Translations under genes and position numbers: made by a program
Source of the DNA: Chrysomallon squamiferum
Taxonomy: Eukaryota; Mollusca; Gastropoda; Neomphalida; Peltospiridae
Length of the DNA stretch: 52,500 bases
Reading direction: 5' to 3'
Assembly (NCBI GenBank): GCA_012295275.1
Contig: CM022674.1
Coordinates: forward strand, 3,885,610 to 3,938,109
Shown: positions 30,453-43,621 of the stretch, piece by piece
Layout of the letters: the number at the start of each line of letters is the position of its first letter
Numbering within the stretch: position 1 is the first letter of the stretch
Notes under the pieces: generated by a model
What the model was told of the DNA's origin: nothing
What the model saw: only the letters and a program-made list of their open reading frames with translations
Database searches by the model: none

Positions 30453-33400
30453 ATTAGACTGCATTTGATAATTAACTTGTAATTTGATTAAAATGGAGTA
30501 CATCTGATCTTTGTTTTTGGACATTTTGTAAGCAGTAAAGACCACCAATTACTTACTGGAACCATTTTTACTGGTGTTTGCTTAAATTCCTCAATGTGAA
30601 TTCACAGTTACGTATTTAGTGTATTGAAAAAGTGGCACAAAATGCATCAGAAAAACAACTGAGTGTCTGCCAGTTTTCATGCTTCATTTCATATTTCTTC
30701 AAGCAGAAACAAACAATAATTTTTTGTATTCAATTCACAGACACTAAGCGATCCACAGAAAAGAAGTGCATATGACAACTATGGCTACACTTCATCGCAG
30801 GAGGGACGTCGTCATAACTACCAGCAACCAGGAGGCTTCTTTCCATTTGATGACATCTTTGGTGGGGGCAACTTCAACTTCAATTTTGGCAGAGGTTCAT
30901 CAGTCATTGATAAATATGCAACAACTCTGAGGTAATTATTATTATTACTATTATTATTACTTTTATCACTGTTATTGTTATAGTTTTTCAGCATGCTTGT
31001 GGTAAAAATGTTTTGGGATCATTCAATGCTGCATACAGAATAAGTTGAAGACAGTATCTTCTGTTAAAATAATGAAAAACCCCAAAGAAACAGAAATAAT
31101 AAAACACTAAACACTAAAGAGCATAGTAAAAAAACTGATCAGAAATGGATTAAGAAATAAATAAACAAATAAACAACAAAAAAAAAAAAAAAATCCCCGA
31201 ACAACAACAATAAAACCCAGCAAAATGGTGGAATTTTAATTATCATTTCAGACATTTTGAGACGAGATTACAACCAGAAAGTCACAAGACACCGTGTTTT
31301 ATTTATCTGCACAGCAGTTTCTGTTTTGAGTGTATGCAGATAGAACCGTTTATTGAGAAGTTTATTTCTGAACTGGAAACAGTTGGTGAGTAATTTTATT
31401 AAGATTTTATTTTTAAGATGCTTTGTTTATATCTGGTTTAAAAGTAGAATCAAATACACTTTGAATATTAGAAAAGAAAATCAATTAGACAACAATGCAT
31501 GCCCAGTAACATAAAAAGATGTATTGTGAATCGGAGACAAAAAGGCAGTCGTCATATATCTCCTTTATAAATAGAAACGGTTTGTATTTAGATAAATAAA
31601 ACAATCACTCGGAAATAACTAGTGTGGAACTGAGAATATTTATTTTTCCTAATTAAAAGATACTGTTGTAACTGTGCAAAAGGTAGATTCATTTCTATAT
31701 TACTGGTACTTTGTACAAGCATATACTGTGTGTTATAATTTTTTTCTGATGTTTTCAGTATTAAAACGGTGTTACAACGGTGCTAATTGGTATAAATTTT
31801 TGTTTCCTTCTTCTCTAGGTCTTTGTATTGGTACTGCTCACATGGCATCGAACAGAGGAATAGCCAGCTATCTGCGTATTCACGATGTCCCATCTATTGT
31901 TGGGTTGGTTAATGGCCGACCCACATTTTTTAGTGGTCCAGTTAGTCTCCCTACCCTGAGAGAATTTGTGAGAAACTGGTTCCCTAAGGATACTTTGAAC
32001 AAACGTACGATTAATTCTATTAAATTAACAAAAATAAGGGTATCCTGTTTTCCTAATTACACTCAGCTGATTTTTTAGCACAGAAAAAAGCTAATATTTA
32101 TATGGTGATCTATTAATGCATAAAATATGTTATAATTCTGGGATGAAGAAAAGAGATACTCAAAATTGATCATATTTATGGATGGTATTGAAATATTTTT
32201 TTACTTGTATGTGTAACATTGTTTTATTATTATTATTATTTTGATTGATTTACTACTTACAACATTATACAAACTTTTTTTTTTTAATGTTCCAAAACTG
32301 ATCTTGATTTTCATTATCATTTCATTTTTATAATTAAAAAATTAACTTAAATTGTTAAGTGGGTTATTCTGTTCCACTTCAGCCAGAGTTCATTTTGATA
32401 AATGATGGACACATGAACAATTACTGTCAGTTTTGAAATTACGGTTGATCAAATGCAGGGTCTGTCATCCAATTTTCAGCACTCAGCTACGCCAAAATGT
32501 TTCTGGGCTATTTTTTGAAAGCTATTGACTTTTTTAATTATAAAATTAAGGAGCTAAAATTTGCTAAAATTTACATGGACTCATTTTTTTTACACATCTA
32601 TGATAGCTTTTGACCAGGAGATATCTAAAGTTTGGTTTTTTATCATTTGAAATTTACAGGTTTTTTTTAATTTTTAATATCCATTACTTAATGATTACTT
32701 GTCCTAGATACAAACTGTTGACTGTTTTCAAGTATATAGCCATGCATTCTCCTTTTTGGGAATTTCTGAATTTGGTTACATTTGGTGCAGAATGACCCAA
32801 ATACATTTTTTGATGTCAATAATAATAATATCCTGTCATTTATTATTTTTTTTTTTTTTTTTTTTCAATCATTAGGTGAATGATAACAATTTTTATACAT
32901 TTACTGGTGGCTGGAGAGACAATCATGTTCGTGCTATATTCTTCGGCAGTCGAGAAAAACCATCCACACGGTTTCTGGCCCCAGCTTTCCGTTACCGAGG
33001 CTACGTGACTTTTGGTTACGTAAACATGAAGTATCCAGGCTCAGAACAACTTATGAAACGGCTTGGAATAAATCAGTACCAAGAAACGCTGCTGATGTTT
33101 AATGAAGAAAGTACACCTGTGGCAACAGTTATTGTAAGTACTAGCATTCTGTTACCATACTAATGTAAATTATATTCGAATTATTGTATTAAAGAATTAC
33201 TGCATAATATTATGTTGTAAAAAGAATCTTTGTAAATATTCTGCTTCAGATGTTCAGACTAAGATATAATCATAATAATGTTTTTACTGTTAATGGTAAA
33301 TTTAAAAAAATGAAAGATATAAAAAATATTGATTGTAACTCATTAAAATTTGATTGTAAATCTTATTTTATTTCGTTGGAGAACAAATTATCGTTTGAAA

Positions 33401-34542
33401 AATAAGAATAAAACCATTTTGTGGAATACATATTTTGAATATGCAGAATACATAAACCATACCACAGTAACACATCGACTAAATGGCAAAAGATTGTAAA
33501 TATATATTAAATAACCTTTATTTATTAATTTAATTTAATTTAATTTAATTTAATTCCTAGATGAAGCAGTTACAGAGAAAAACACTAGATGAGGTTATTG
33601 AACAGAATCGCTTCCTTCTTCTGCCGAGACTTTCATCACAGAAACATTTTGATGAGCTTTGTCCTGTCCAGCCAAAAGTTACAAAGAGAAGGTAATTTAA
33701 TTACGTAAATACATCTCTGCTTTCAGGTGACTAAATAAAAATATAACATAGTTGTTATGCTCGTTCTGTTTTTGAATTTATATGTAGTGACGTTTATGAT
33801 TAAGTTGAATACATCAGTGTAACAAACAAAGGCAGGAAACAATGACTCATGTGTCTTTACAAGTAGCTGTGCGTACATAGAAACAAGATGTAGAAACACA
33901 AAAATGTATACATGAATGCACATGAATGCAAACACGAAGAGAAAACAGTACGAGATACACAAACACTAAGAGATATGTACATTTATAACCATAATTATAT
34001 CCAATACCAGATATTTTATATTACATATAAAACTATTAAAAGTAGCAAAACTGATTATGATACTGGTAAATTTAATTATCTTTTCCCTCTTTTATGAGTT
34101 TCTTTGCTTAGAATTTTTAATATCTCTCTTTTTATATATATATATATTTTTTTTTTTAGCTTCTGCATTGTCTTGGTAACAAAGGAATCACCTGATCACG
34201 ACTTTCACAGAACAACATTTCGTCAATTTGCTCAGTCGTCGAAAATACCAGCAAGGAGGGTCAGATATGCTTACATTTATGAGGAAAAGCAGTCGAAGTT
34301 TATTGGTGCATTACTCAAGGGAAACAAGACCAGAAAGGAGAATGTTATAGAAGTAATTATGCAGTTTTTGGTTTCATTTTATGATTAACCTGTTTCTGTA
34401 TTGGTAATGGGAAGAAAATGTTTCCTGTAGTTTATTATTATTTGTGATTCTGTTATGGTTCAGTCTTCTATAGCTGTGAAGTATGATGCAGTAGTGTTAT
34501 TGATAGAGATTTAAAAAATATATATTTTTACTTGAATAAACT

Positions 34543-34608
<66 letters not shown>

Positions 34609-35386
34609 TAATAATAGTAATAATTTAATAATTCATAAAACAACAACAGACTGTTAGAATGGATATCAAATAACAGCATTAAACATGATGACAGTCTTTA
34701 ATTAACCAGAATATGATGATAATCTTGTACATAATACTAGGGTAATAATCCTCGTAAACAGTACTAATCAATTCAGTGAGGTGGAGATGATCCTTAAACA
34801 ACCATAATATTAAAATGATGACTGATAATGTTACAATTGATAATAAACAATAAAAATAATAAAAACAACTTTCACTTGGCAGGTGGCTATCATATGGAGA
34901 GTAGATAAGAAAAAAGTTAACTACGAGTTCCTAGAAGATGGTTGGACATCTGACCCCAATCTGAACATGCTCAGTAGAAAGAAGCTGGAGGATAGGTTAA
35001 CAAGTTTGTTAACGAGCGACCATCTTTTACCTTACAGGACTACCTATCCTGAACTGTACAATGAGCATGCACTGGTGAGTTATTATTATCATTATTGTTA
35101 TTATTATTATTTTTTTTTTTTTGTATATGTATGTGTCCACCCCATGTATCAAAATGAGTGAAAATTATATATTCAGTGCATGCAGTGGTAAATGTATTTA
35201 TGCAAAATCTTTTACAGTGGGTTTCCTGAAGAATACCCAAATAATGTTTGCAGTTAAAATAATCCCCTGTAAGACTTTTATTCATGCATGCACGCATTCA
35301 CACACACGCACGCATGCACGCACATGTGCAAACACACATTCACACACAAGAAACACATATAATACAGATATATACAACCCACCCAT

Positions 35387-35424
<38 letters not shown>

Positions 35425-36963
35425 GACCATATTAGTGAATAGATCGGAGAATTGTATATCAATTTATTTTAATTATTTGTTTGTTTTGTTTTCAATTTGT
35501 TTGTTTTGTTTTGCTAAAGACAATATTTTTCTTACCCCTCTTGTTGGCTATAAAAATGGACAGATATCTATGCATTTTTATCTGTGTTGCAGTGCAGAAA
35601 TAATGCATTGTTAACGTATAGTAACTGATATATTACTTTATTTATTCAGGGACTGTTAACAAGAATTTTTTATAGACTGCTTGACTGGTTTGACAGACTT
35701 TATCTCCATGCCCAAAGGTTAGTAATTTTTAAATTATTTACTGTTGATAACAATAAATATAAAGCTATTGTTTCATATTTTTGTTATTTTTTAAATTTTA
35801 TGCTTGATAACGACTTAAAACTTTTGAGGTTAAATGTTATTAAATTGAATGCATTTTTTTAAATTTACAATTCATAGAAATAATAATTCACCTTTTATTT
35901 AATTTTTACTTAAGCCCTGATTACATTTCTGGATTTATTTTGAGAGATTATTCAATACAGTGTAAATGCAATTTATTATTAAAATTATTATTATTATTAT
36001 TATTATTACTACTACTACTACTACTACTACTACTAATACTACTACTATTATTATTATTATTTTTATTTTAAAATTGTATTATATTAATATTCTTTCGAAA
36101 TCAGTCATCATGAAATTTGTTTACAGCTATGATGCTACTGTTTACCTGACTGTTGTAATGTCCGTTTGTCTGGTTGTCATCATGGGACTGTTCATGCATC
36201 ACTTAACATCAATGGAAGAACAACAAGTTCAGCAGACCAGAGCAGCTGCTAGAGAAATGAAACGACCACAAAGGTAAGTTTAAAAAAAATTTCACTCCCT
36301 TTGATACTTTCATAGTTGTCACCCCTGTTATTACCTTTCTTTTTATTATTATATTTTTTTTAATGAATGAATACATTTATTTCTTTTTGTTACATATATT
36401 TCAGTTACTTATTTTGAGTCTTAGTTGAAAATCAAGATGCTTTTACAATCTTATTGTAATTGTTATCAGCTGCTTTTGCTCTTTTTCTGTTTGTTTATGA
36501 TTCCTAATATGAAATGTTATTAATTAAAGTATCTGTGAATAGAAACAGACAGCAGTTTAATTTATTCGTTTATTTGATATTGACCATAATAACTTTAGTA
36601 TTTAGTGGTTTTGTATTTTTTTTTCTATTAATTTCTTTCCTTGAATATCATTGAATATATTAGCTTTATTATCTTGCTTTTTTAAAATTAATATTTGATT
36701 TTTCTTCAGTATATCAGTTTTACTAATAATTTTGGATAATTTTTTTTTTCTTTCCTTATTACTGAATGCAACAGCTTTATTTTCTTGCTTTTTAAATAAT
36801 TAATTTTTTCCTTTATTCATCAGTATAACAACTTTAATATTAATTTTTAATGCTTTTTAAATTTCATTCTTTTTTTAAATATTGAATATAACAGCTTTAT
36901 TTATTTATATATTTAATTTATTATTTATATATATTTATTTGAGTATTATTGAATATAACAGCT

Positions 36964-36994
<31 letters not shown>

Positions 36995-37923
36995 TTTGTT
37001 TGTTTGTTTATTTACTTATTTATTCATTTGTTTATTTATTTATTTATTCATTTGTTTTACAGTGTAATTCGTGACTCTAGACTACACCTCTATGAGTTGA
37101 AATTTGAGACATATAGCAATCTGGTTAAGGAGGCTGATACAGGGCTAACTATGGTTGTGTTTGTGGATGAAACATCCATGGATCCTCTGTGTACCAAGTT
37201 TGCAACATTAATGCAGCCATATGCCAGGTAGGAAACCATTTTCTAAGTTGTTGTTTTTAATACTATTGTTAATTTTTTAAAATTTCATAATAATAAATAA
37301 TATATATATTTTTTTAATTAATGACAGATGTGTTAGTATGTATATGTTTCAGGAACACAAAGAAAATAAATAAATAATAATAAGAAACTTAATAATTTCT
37401 GCCATTATATATTTAATATTTAAAAAAGAAGACATAACAGAATTGTTACAAAACTAAAAACAAAATAAAAGAATGTCCATCATAGATGACCATTCAATTT
37501 TTTTACTTGAAACAGAATTATTTAATCATTTTCAATCATTTCAACAGATACAGTGCTCTGACGTTTGCATTTCTACGCCTTGAATACTACGTCAGCTGGT
37601 ACCAGCATCTTCTCGAAGAGAGCCTCGACTTCAAGCTCAAACTTGACCACATCAACATCCGCAACTGCCTCGGCACTGTCCTAGCCGTCAACGGCTACCG
37701 GAAATACTTTTACATCTACCATCCAAAGAAAATGTTGTCTTGGATGCACAGACAAACTGACGTTTCCAAATCCATTGGATTCTACAACGAAGACTCAGAT
37801 TCAGAGATGGAAGAGAAGCCTGTGGAACATTTGTTGGATGGAGTTTCATTATGGGTGGACAAAGTATTTGATGGTTCAGTGAAAAAGATAAGAATTCCGT
37901 ATTGGCCGGAAATGTTTTCTTGA
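28881..37923 (+). CDS. DNAJC16: DnaJ homolog subfamily C member 16 (ER J-domain/thioredoxin-like membrane protein)
   Basis: Thirteen exons: 28881-29023, 29464-29530, 30741-30931, 31252-31385, 31819-32039, 32876-33133, 33561-33691, 34160-34352, 34883-35074, 35650-35717, 36127-36273, 37063-37227, 37548-37923; 762 codons including stop, close to the vertebrate length. Signal peptide (1-18), J domain with HPD at 49-51, Gly/Phe-rich stretch (GGFFPFDDIFGGGNFNFNFG), thioredoxin-like domain with a CFEC motif at 158-161, and one transmembrane helix near 538-556 (TVYLTVVMSVCLVVIMG) followed by a helical Gln/Arg tail. The ending KKIRIPYWPEMFS resembles the family C-terminus. In the family it is an ER-associated co-chaperone linked to autophagosome regulation. 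All junctions keep phase. The least certain is the end of exon 5, where the only usable donor (AGG|GTATCC) adds about ten residues relative to vertebrates. Candidate AATAAA at 38369-38374. Confidence 0.92.
34540..34625. repeat. (AAT)n microsatellite in DNAJC16 intron 8
   Basis: About 20 AAT units. Confidence 0.97.
35517..35610 (+). repeat. Dispersed repeat, copy 1 (DNAJC16 intron 9)
   Basis: Shares TATTTTTCTT.CCCCTCTTG, then TTGGCT.TA, TGCATTT and ATCTGT.TTGCA.T.CAG with 39548-39628. Probably two copies of a short interspersed element or MITE; ends not defined. Confidence 0.6.
36890..37060. repeat. (ATTT)n tract before DNAJC16 exon 12
   Basis: ATTT-type repeats end at the ttttacag acceptor at 37062. 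Poly-(Ile-Tyr-Leu-Phe) frames are artefacts. Confidence 0.9.
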
Positions 37924-39547
37924 TCAGTATATGAGTGTCTGTGCCTAATGGCAAGATGAACAAGTAGGCTTGTTTGGGTTATTTTATTTTTTTTTTTTTT
38001 TTTTTTTTTATTTTTTTGTCTGTGTATTTGTATATCTGTGTATAGTTTGTATAGTTGAAAGATTAGATAACATAATGAATGTGTGTGTGTTTTTTATGTT
38101 TTTGGATGTCGTGTTTGTGTGTGTGTGTGTGTGTGTGTTTTGTATGCCAATATTTGTAGATGAAAGATTTTTCATGAATAGACTGCCTGTATGTGTTTAT
38201 TAATAACATTTCTTCCTCAGTCTTCATCCTGTGATATTTCTCCCCTTCCCAGTTATTAGTGGGAGAAAATTACTAAAACCATAATAGATTAAAAATATAT
38301 TCTTTTTACATGAAATATTTTCAACCACGTAATCTAAACTCAACATTTGCAGACTGTAGGCCTTTTCAAATAAATATTGCAACACTAGTCAATTTGTTGA
38401 AATCATCCTGATCTTTAATAGTAACTCATAGTTTGTAGCATAGTCATGGTGTAATCCTTGTCATTCACTATTAATTTCTTGATTAATTTCTTTCATCTGC
38501 TTGCTTCTGGGGGTGGGGGAATATATCATCAGGAAAGCATCTTAAATTGTGTGCTTGTATTTAATTACATGTATGTATTTATGTATACAAGTTATTTGAA
38601 AATATGGCATTAAGTCCTCATTAGGTGCCAAATCAAATTGCTGAAGCCTAATTTTCACTGTTTACTTTCCATGACAATCAATACATTTTCCATGTTACCT
38701 AGATTATTGTTTTAAATGGTTTTTTGGCGTAAAATACCCAGTGAATGTTTACTTGTAGCTTTATTCAAATTAATACACAAAAGTACAGTTGAAGAAGTCA
38801 TTATTTATAGCCCATTGCTATCATTTTTATCTGCACTACAGGATATCCTTGCAAAATTTTATTTATTTTCATGAGAATCAGGAAGTTTTTCCTGTTCAGA
38901 TCCCACCAAAAAATTATGGAATTTATCAGTTCTATGTATTCATTTATTGTTATTTTATATGTTATATATATATATATATAAAACAGGGTTCAAATCTTAA
39001 ACAATAAGCTGTAGATCCAGATTCATTCATTCTGATACATAATGTAGTGACACTTCTTTCATTTTTATATTTTTTTAATTTATTATTGCCATTTTTTTAA
39101 TGAAACTCCTCAACTGCATCTTTCAGACGAACAACTTTTTTCCATTCTTTGCAAAAACTATTTGTTAACATCTTAATGTTCCATATGACAAGAGGATGTT
39201 AACAGGTGTTAAGAATTTTGAGAATACCTTATGCAGAAACTTATCAAGGAACTTCATTTGTTTTGTATATTCTAGAACCTCATTAATGCTTAGGAATGCC
39301 AGTCTATCTAGCTTACCATGGAATTTTTGTTCACCATGATTGTAACAGTTTTCTTGTCAGAGCTGCTGGAACTTGTACAAGGTGTTTTGTGTTAGATTCC
39401 TTTTTGTATCTTGTCCACTTCTTCTGTAGAAAAAAAAACACAGTACCCACATTGTGACCACATAAATGAACACAGAATTTTAAGTCAATTTATTTTATAT
39501 TGTTTTAAATTTATTATTTATTTTACATAATTATGTAAAAGTTAGCC

Positions 39548-39628
39548 ACAGACAGTAATATTTTTCTTGCCCCTCTTGTTGGCTGTAGTCCATGCATTTA
39601 TCTGTCTTGCAATACAGGAATAACACAT
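39548..39628 (+). repeat. Dispersed repeat, copy 2
   Basis: Partner of 35517-35610, in the same orientation about 4 kb downstream. Confidence 0.6.
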
Positions 39629-40399
39629 GGTGTACCTGTAATACATCTGTTGAAAGTTTATATTCTTTTGTCAAAGTCTGCAAGCATGCAGTTCTTGAAC
39701 AGCTTTCACTATTATATCGTCATACAGACAACTTCACTTTCTTTCTCTTTATTATTTATTTATTTATTTATTTATTTTTTTTTTTTTTTTTTTTTTTCCC
39801 AGACACTGTCTGACATCTTATTTCCATACTTGATGATCCATCAGAGCAAGTTTTTTCAAATTACCAACATAAATACTGACATCCAAGTTCACACAAGCCA
39901 TACTTTTAAAACATCCAGCAGGAATACAAATCAAAAAAATTCTTCCAGACATAACACGTATACATGTCCATCCTGTAATAAAACTGTCAATGTAAAACTG
40001 AAAATATTGTACGTTACTCATATGTATGTCTTCCATCATAGCAATTTGAATGAAAGTGGACATAACATGCACATACCTGTCCCCTAAAATAGCCAGTGTG
40101 AACACAATATTGTTTATAATTGTTGTGTGGAGGTGAGTGTATTTCTTTAGTGGGGCATAATGGGGCATAAAAGATATAAAGGACTGTTAGTGCCTAATTC
40201 CACAGTTTTTCAAAAATGGAGAGTTTGAAATAAACCTTTAATTGTCACATCATAATTGAAACTGATTTACTGACAATGACTGTAGTAGTGCAAAATTAAA
40301 GTTATGTTGTTATAGGTTTTTTTTTTTTTTTTTTTTTTTAACAATACTTGTTCATTCATATCAGAAAGATAGTGCTCAAGTGTAAGAAGTTTACTGCTC

Positions 40400-40535
40400 C
40401 ATGGGTTATTCCAACAACAACACTCAGGATTACTCCTACACAGGTTTACTACAGCTTGGGCTTACTCCTACACAATTTCATTACTACCTTGGTCATTCCT
40501 ACACAGGTTTACTATACCCTGGTTTATTCATATAA
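40400..40535. repeat. Short minisatellite (about 33-bp unit)
   Basis: About four degenerate copies of TTACTCCTACACAGGTTTAC followed by TACAGCTTGGGC-like sequence. Confidence 0.7.
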
Positions 40536-40830
40536 ATATATAGCTGAAGAAAATTAAAGAATATCAAACCACAGTTCTGTTTTTACATTTGTTCCGTTAG
40601 TTTCTGTTTATTTGTTATCCATTTTAGAATCATTCTGTATGCAAAAGTTTTTAGTGTTAATACATATATAATAATTATGTACACATAATATGTATATGTC
40701 TGTGATCTGTTTTATTTGTTACTGGTGATCAACATTTGCATTTATTTATTAAGGCTTTTATTATTTATTTATTTTACTATTATCATGTATATATAGGAAG
40801 GTTATTTTAATGATGTCTGTATAGTATATA

Positions 40831-40871
<41 letters not shown>

Positions 40872-42157
40872 CGTGTGTGTGCGTGTGTGCGTGTGTGTGT
40901 AAAACTTACTTTCATTTAAGGTGATCTGGAAGACTGGAGAACAATTCTGTATGGTGTCTTCGTTTTTTCCAGTTGTTTCTGTTTTTAATACTCAGCGAGA
41001 ATGTACACATTTATCTTCATTTCAAGTCACGATTCGTTTTTGGGCAATGTTAAAACATTTTGTGTAGATATTTTAATTAGCCTTGTGAAGGTTAGGAATG
41101 TTTGCGGTCTCTCTTGTTTTTTTATTAATTCATTTTTTAATTTTAAAATTTTTAAAATTTACATTTATTTTTTGATATATTTTTATTTCTTAAGTTTTTG
41201 ATGACTGTTTATTAAATTCACAAGTTCACTAGTCAAACCTGTATTTTGCAACCACTCTAGTACAACAACCACCTGTCATTCATGGGTATACTGATTTTTT
41301 TTTAGAAATTCATTAAGGCTTTACAGTCTCTCAATATCTGGCATTACAGACATATTTTGACAACATACAAACTCAGTATGGTATTGTTTCTGTGGTTACA
41401 TTATTAAAACTTTATCATTTATAATCATACTGTGAATGTCTTTAGGTGGTAAGGTTTTTTTTAATTGTTTTTTTCTCCCCAATTTTGTTAAAATGTTCCA
41501 TGTTCATTTAAGTAAAAGTTGTCTTTTTTTCAGATTTCTTATTACCAATTGCAGTTGAAGAAATAAAATTTTAAATTAATTTTGTCTTGTTAAATTTGTT
41601 ATTATTACTGTGTTTTTAAATTACTTGTAGTTTGCTTTTTAATAAATCTGTTAATAAATGTACTCATTATTTAAAATTACTGATGTACTTTTTTTTTTTA
41701 ATTTATCAATTGTCTTTAATATTTCCATTTTTTCTTTGTTTCAAAATACTGATACCTAGACAATTCAATTTAAAGTTTTGAAATACTACACAAGATAATC
41801 TATATAATTTGATAGCAGACGGTGCTCAGCTTGGAATATAAAATGAGCCCCTCTATCCACTAAGACAGATTGGTCCTACAGGCAATGATTTCTCAAACCC
41901 ATATAGAGAAGCTAAAGTCTTGCAAGATTTTGCAACCCAATTTGACAAATCCTGTTACATGCTAATCTGAAATGATAAATGACTATTTTCTCCTAATTTA
42001 TTTAAAAAAATTTATTTACATTTTAATATATATATATATATTTTTTTATGTATTTTTATAAACTGTTTTTGACATTTATTTCACATAATTATATTTTTTT
42101 ATTTTCATTCCTTTAATATATATATATATATTTTTTTGAAAATATATTAATGCTTTC

Positions 42158-42163
42158 TTTATT
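42158..42163 (-). terminator. Poly(A) signal overlapping the LSG1 stop codon
   Basis: On the minus strand the gene ends AAATAATAAAG: the TAA stop (42164-42162) overlaps AATAAA. Use of this signal would leave a minimal 3' UTR; weaker signals lie further downstream. Confidence 0.35.
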
Positions 42164-43584
42164 ATTTATCCAGATCGGAATGAATTCTTCTCAGTTTTTC
42201 TCTCTTTTTCCGATTGTTGTGTTTTTTCCACGACTTCTCATTCAGTGAGGACTGGCTGGTGTGGGGACTGGTTAAATCCTCAGACTTGCTGGAAAGAGGA
42301 CAAAGTCCTCCTCTCACATATTCATCAACTCCGTAAACTCCACGAGAATGAGCTTTGCATTCTTGCTGCATTTAAGAAATAAATATATAAATACGTGAAT
42401 AAAATGAAAAAAAAAAAAAAAAAAAAAAATTCTATATATATATTTATATTACATATTTTTAAAAAATCCATAATTATTTGATGAAGTTGTATAATAAGAA
42501 AATATTTCTAATAACAAAAATACAGGGTGTGATGGAAATATAAAAATACGTAATATAAAATAAAAAATATGTAGAAAGTTGTACAGCATAAAATGATAGA
42601 ATTAGAAATAAAAAAAAGAACATTACAGAGCACATCTGAAACAGAAACAGGACAGTTTGCATATTAAAGAAATGTAATAATAATAATAATAACAATAATA
42701 AATTTAACCTATTTTTAAAAATAATAATAATAATAATATAAAAATAATATACAACTTCAGTTTTAATACACTAACCTTTCTGAAGAATTCCCGATCAAGG
42801 TCAGTAACATTGTTATATTTCCTGTTACCCTAGTGGGAAAAAAAAATAGTTATATTTTATTTTATTTTAACTAAATAATTTCTGTTACATTCAGCTTTTG
42901 TTCTTCATTTAGTTCAATATCCACAGATGAGCAAGAATGAATAAAAATAATTGCTTCTGGCACAGCTTTTTGTCGTTTATAAATTTTGGATTTAAGCCGT
43001 CATAAAATAACAACTTTGCTGTGAATTATTTTACATTTATATCGTGCTTTATTTTTAGGAAAGATCGATACTCAATAACAATATCACTACAAACAAATAA
43101 ATAAAAATAATACTAAAAAAATAGTTTTAGTCTGTTCGTTAGGTAAACTTCATTTTTGATGTGATGGGCATAAAGTCAATGACTAAATCCTCTTGTATAT
43201 AAATTATTATTAAAGATCAGGTAGATAAATTTAATCTACCTGTGTTTCAGAACTTACCTGTTTGGTTTCTTGGTTTTCACGTTTTTTGTGTTTTACTGTT
43301 GGTTCTCTTGTTGACTCAAATTCTTCTTCATCCATACCTGGTGGTGGGTGACAATACAGGAGACGACCCTGACAAACAACAACAACAACAACACCATCAA
43401 TAATAATAATAATAGTAGTAGTAGTAGTAGTATAATAATAATAATAATAATAAAAGTAATAATAGCGGTAGTAGTAATAATTATAATTAAAAAAAAAAAA
43501 TAATTGTAATAGCAATAAAGTGGTGATGATTATAACAACTAGTATAATTATATTAACATGAGTAAAACATGCATCAAGCCTAAT

Positions 43585-43621
<37 letters not shown>

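Larger units (their letters stand above)
37924..42160. other. 3' UTR of DNAJC16 and convergent intergenic region
   Basis: AT-rich DNA between the tail-to-tail genes DNAJC16 and LSG1. It contains GT runs (38115-38138, 40833-40900), long T tracts, and open frames (for example 39818-40168 minus, 116 codons) without recognisable domains, codon bias or splice context. No gene called. Confidence 0.5.

Noticed and set aside
39818-40168. 116-codon minus-strand open frame in the DNAJC16-LSG1 gap
   Set aside because: No recognisable domain, no promoter or splice signals, and unremarkable composition; likely chance.
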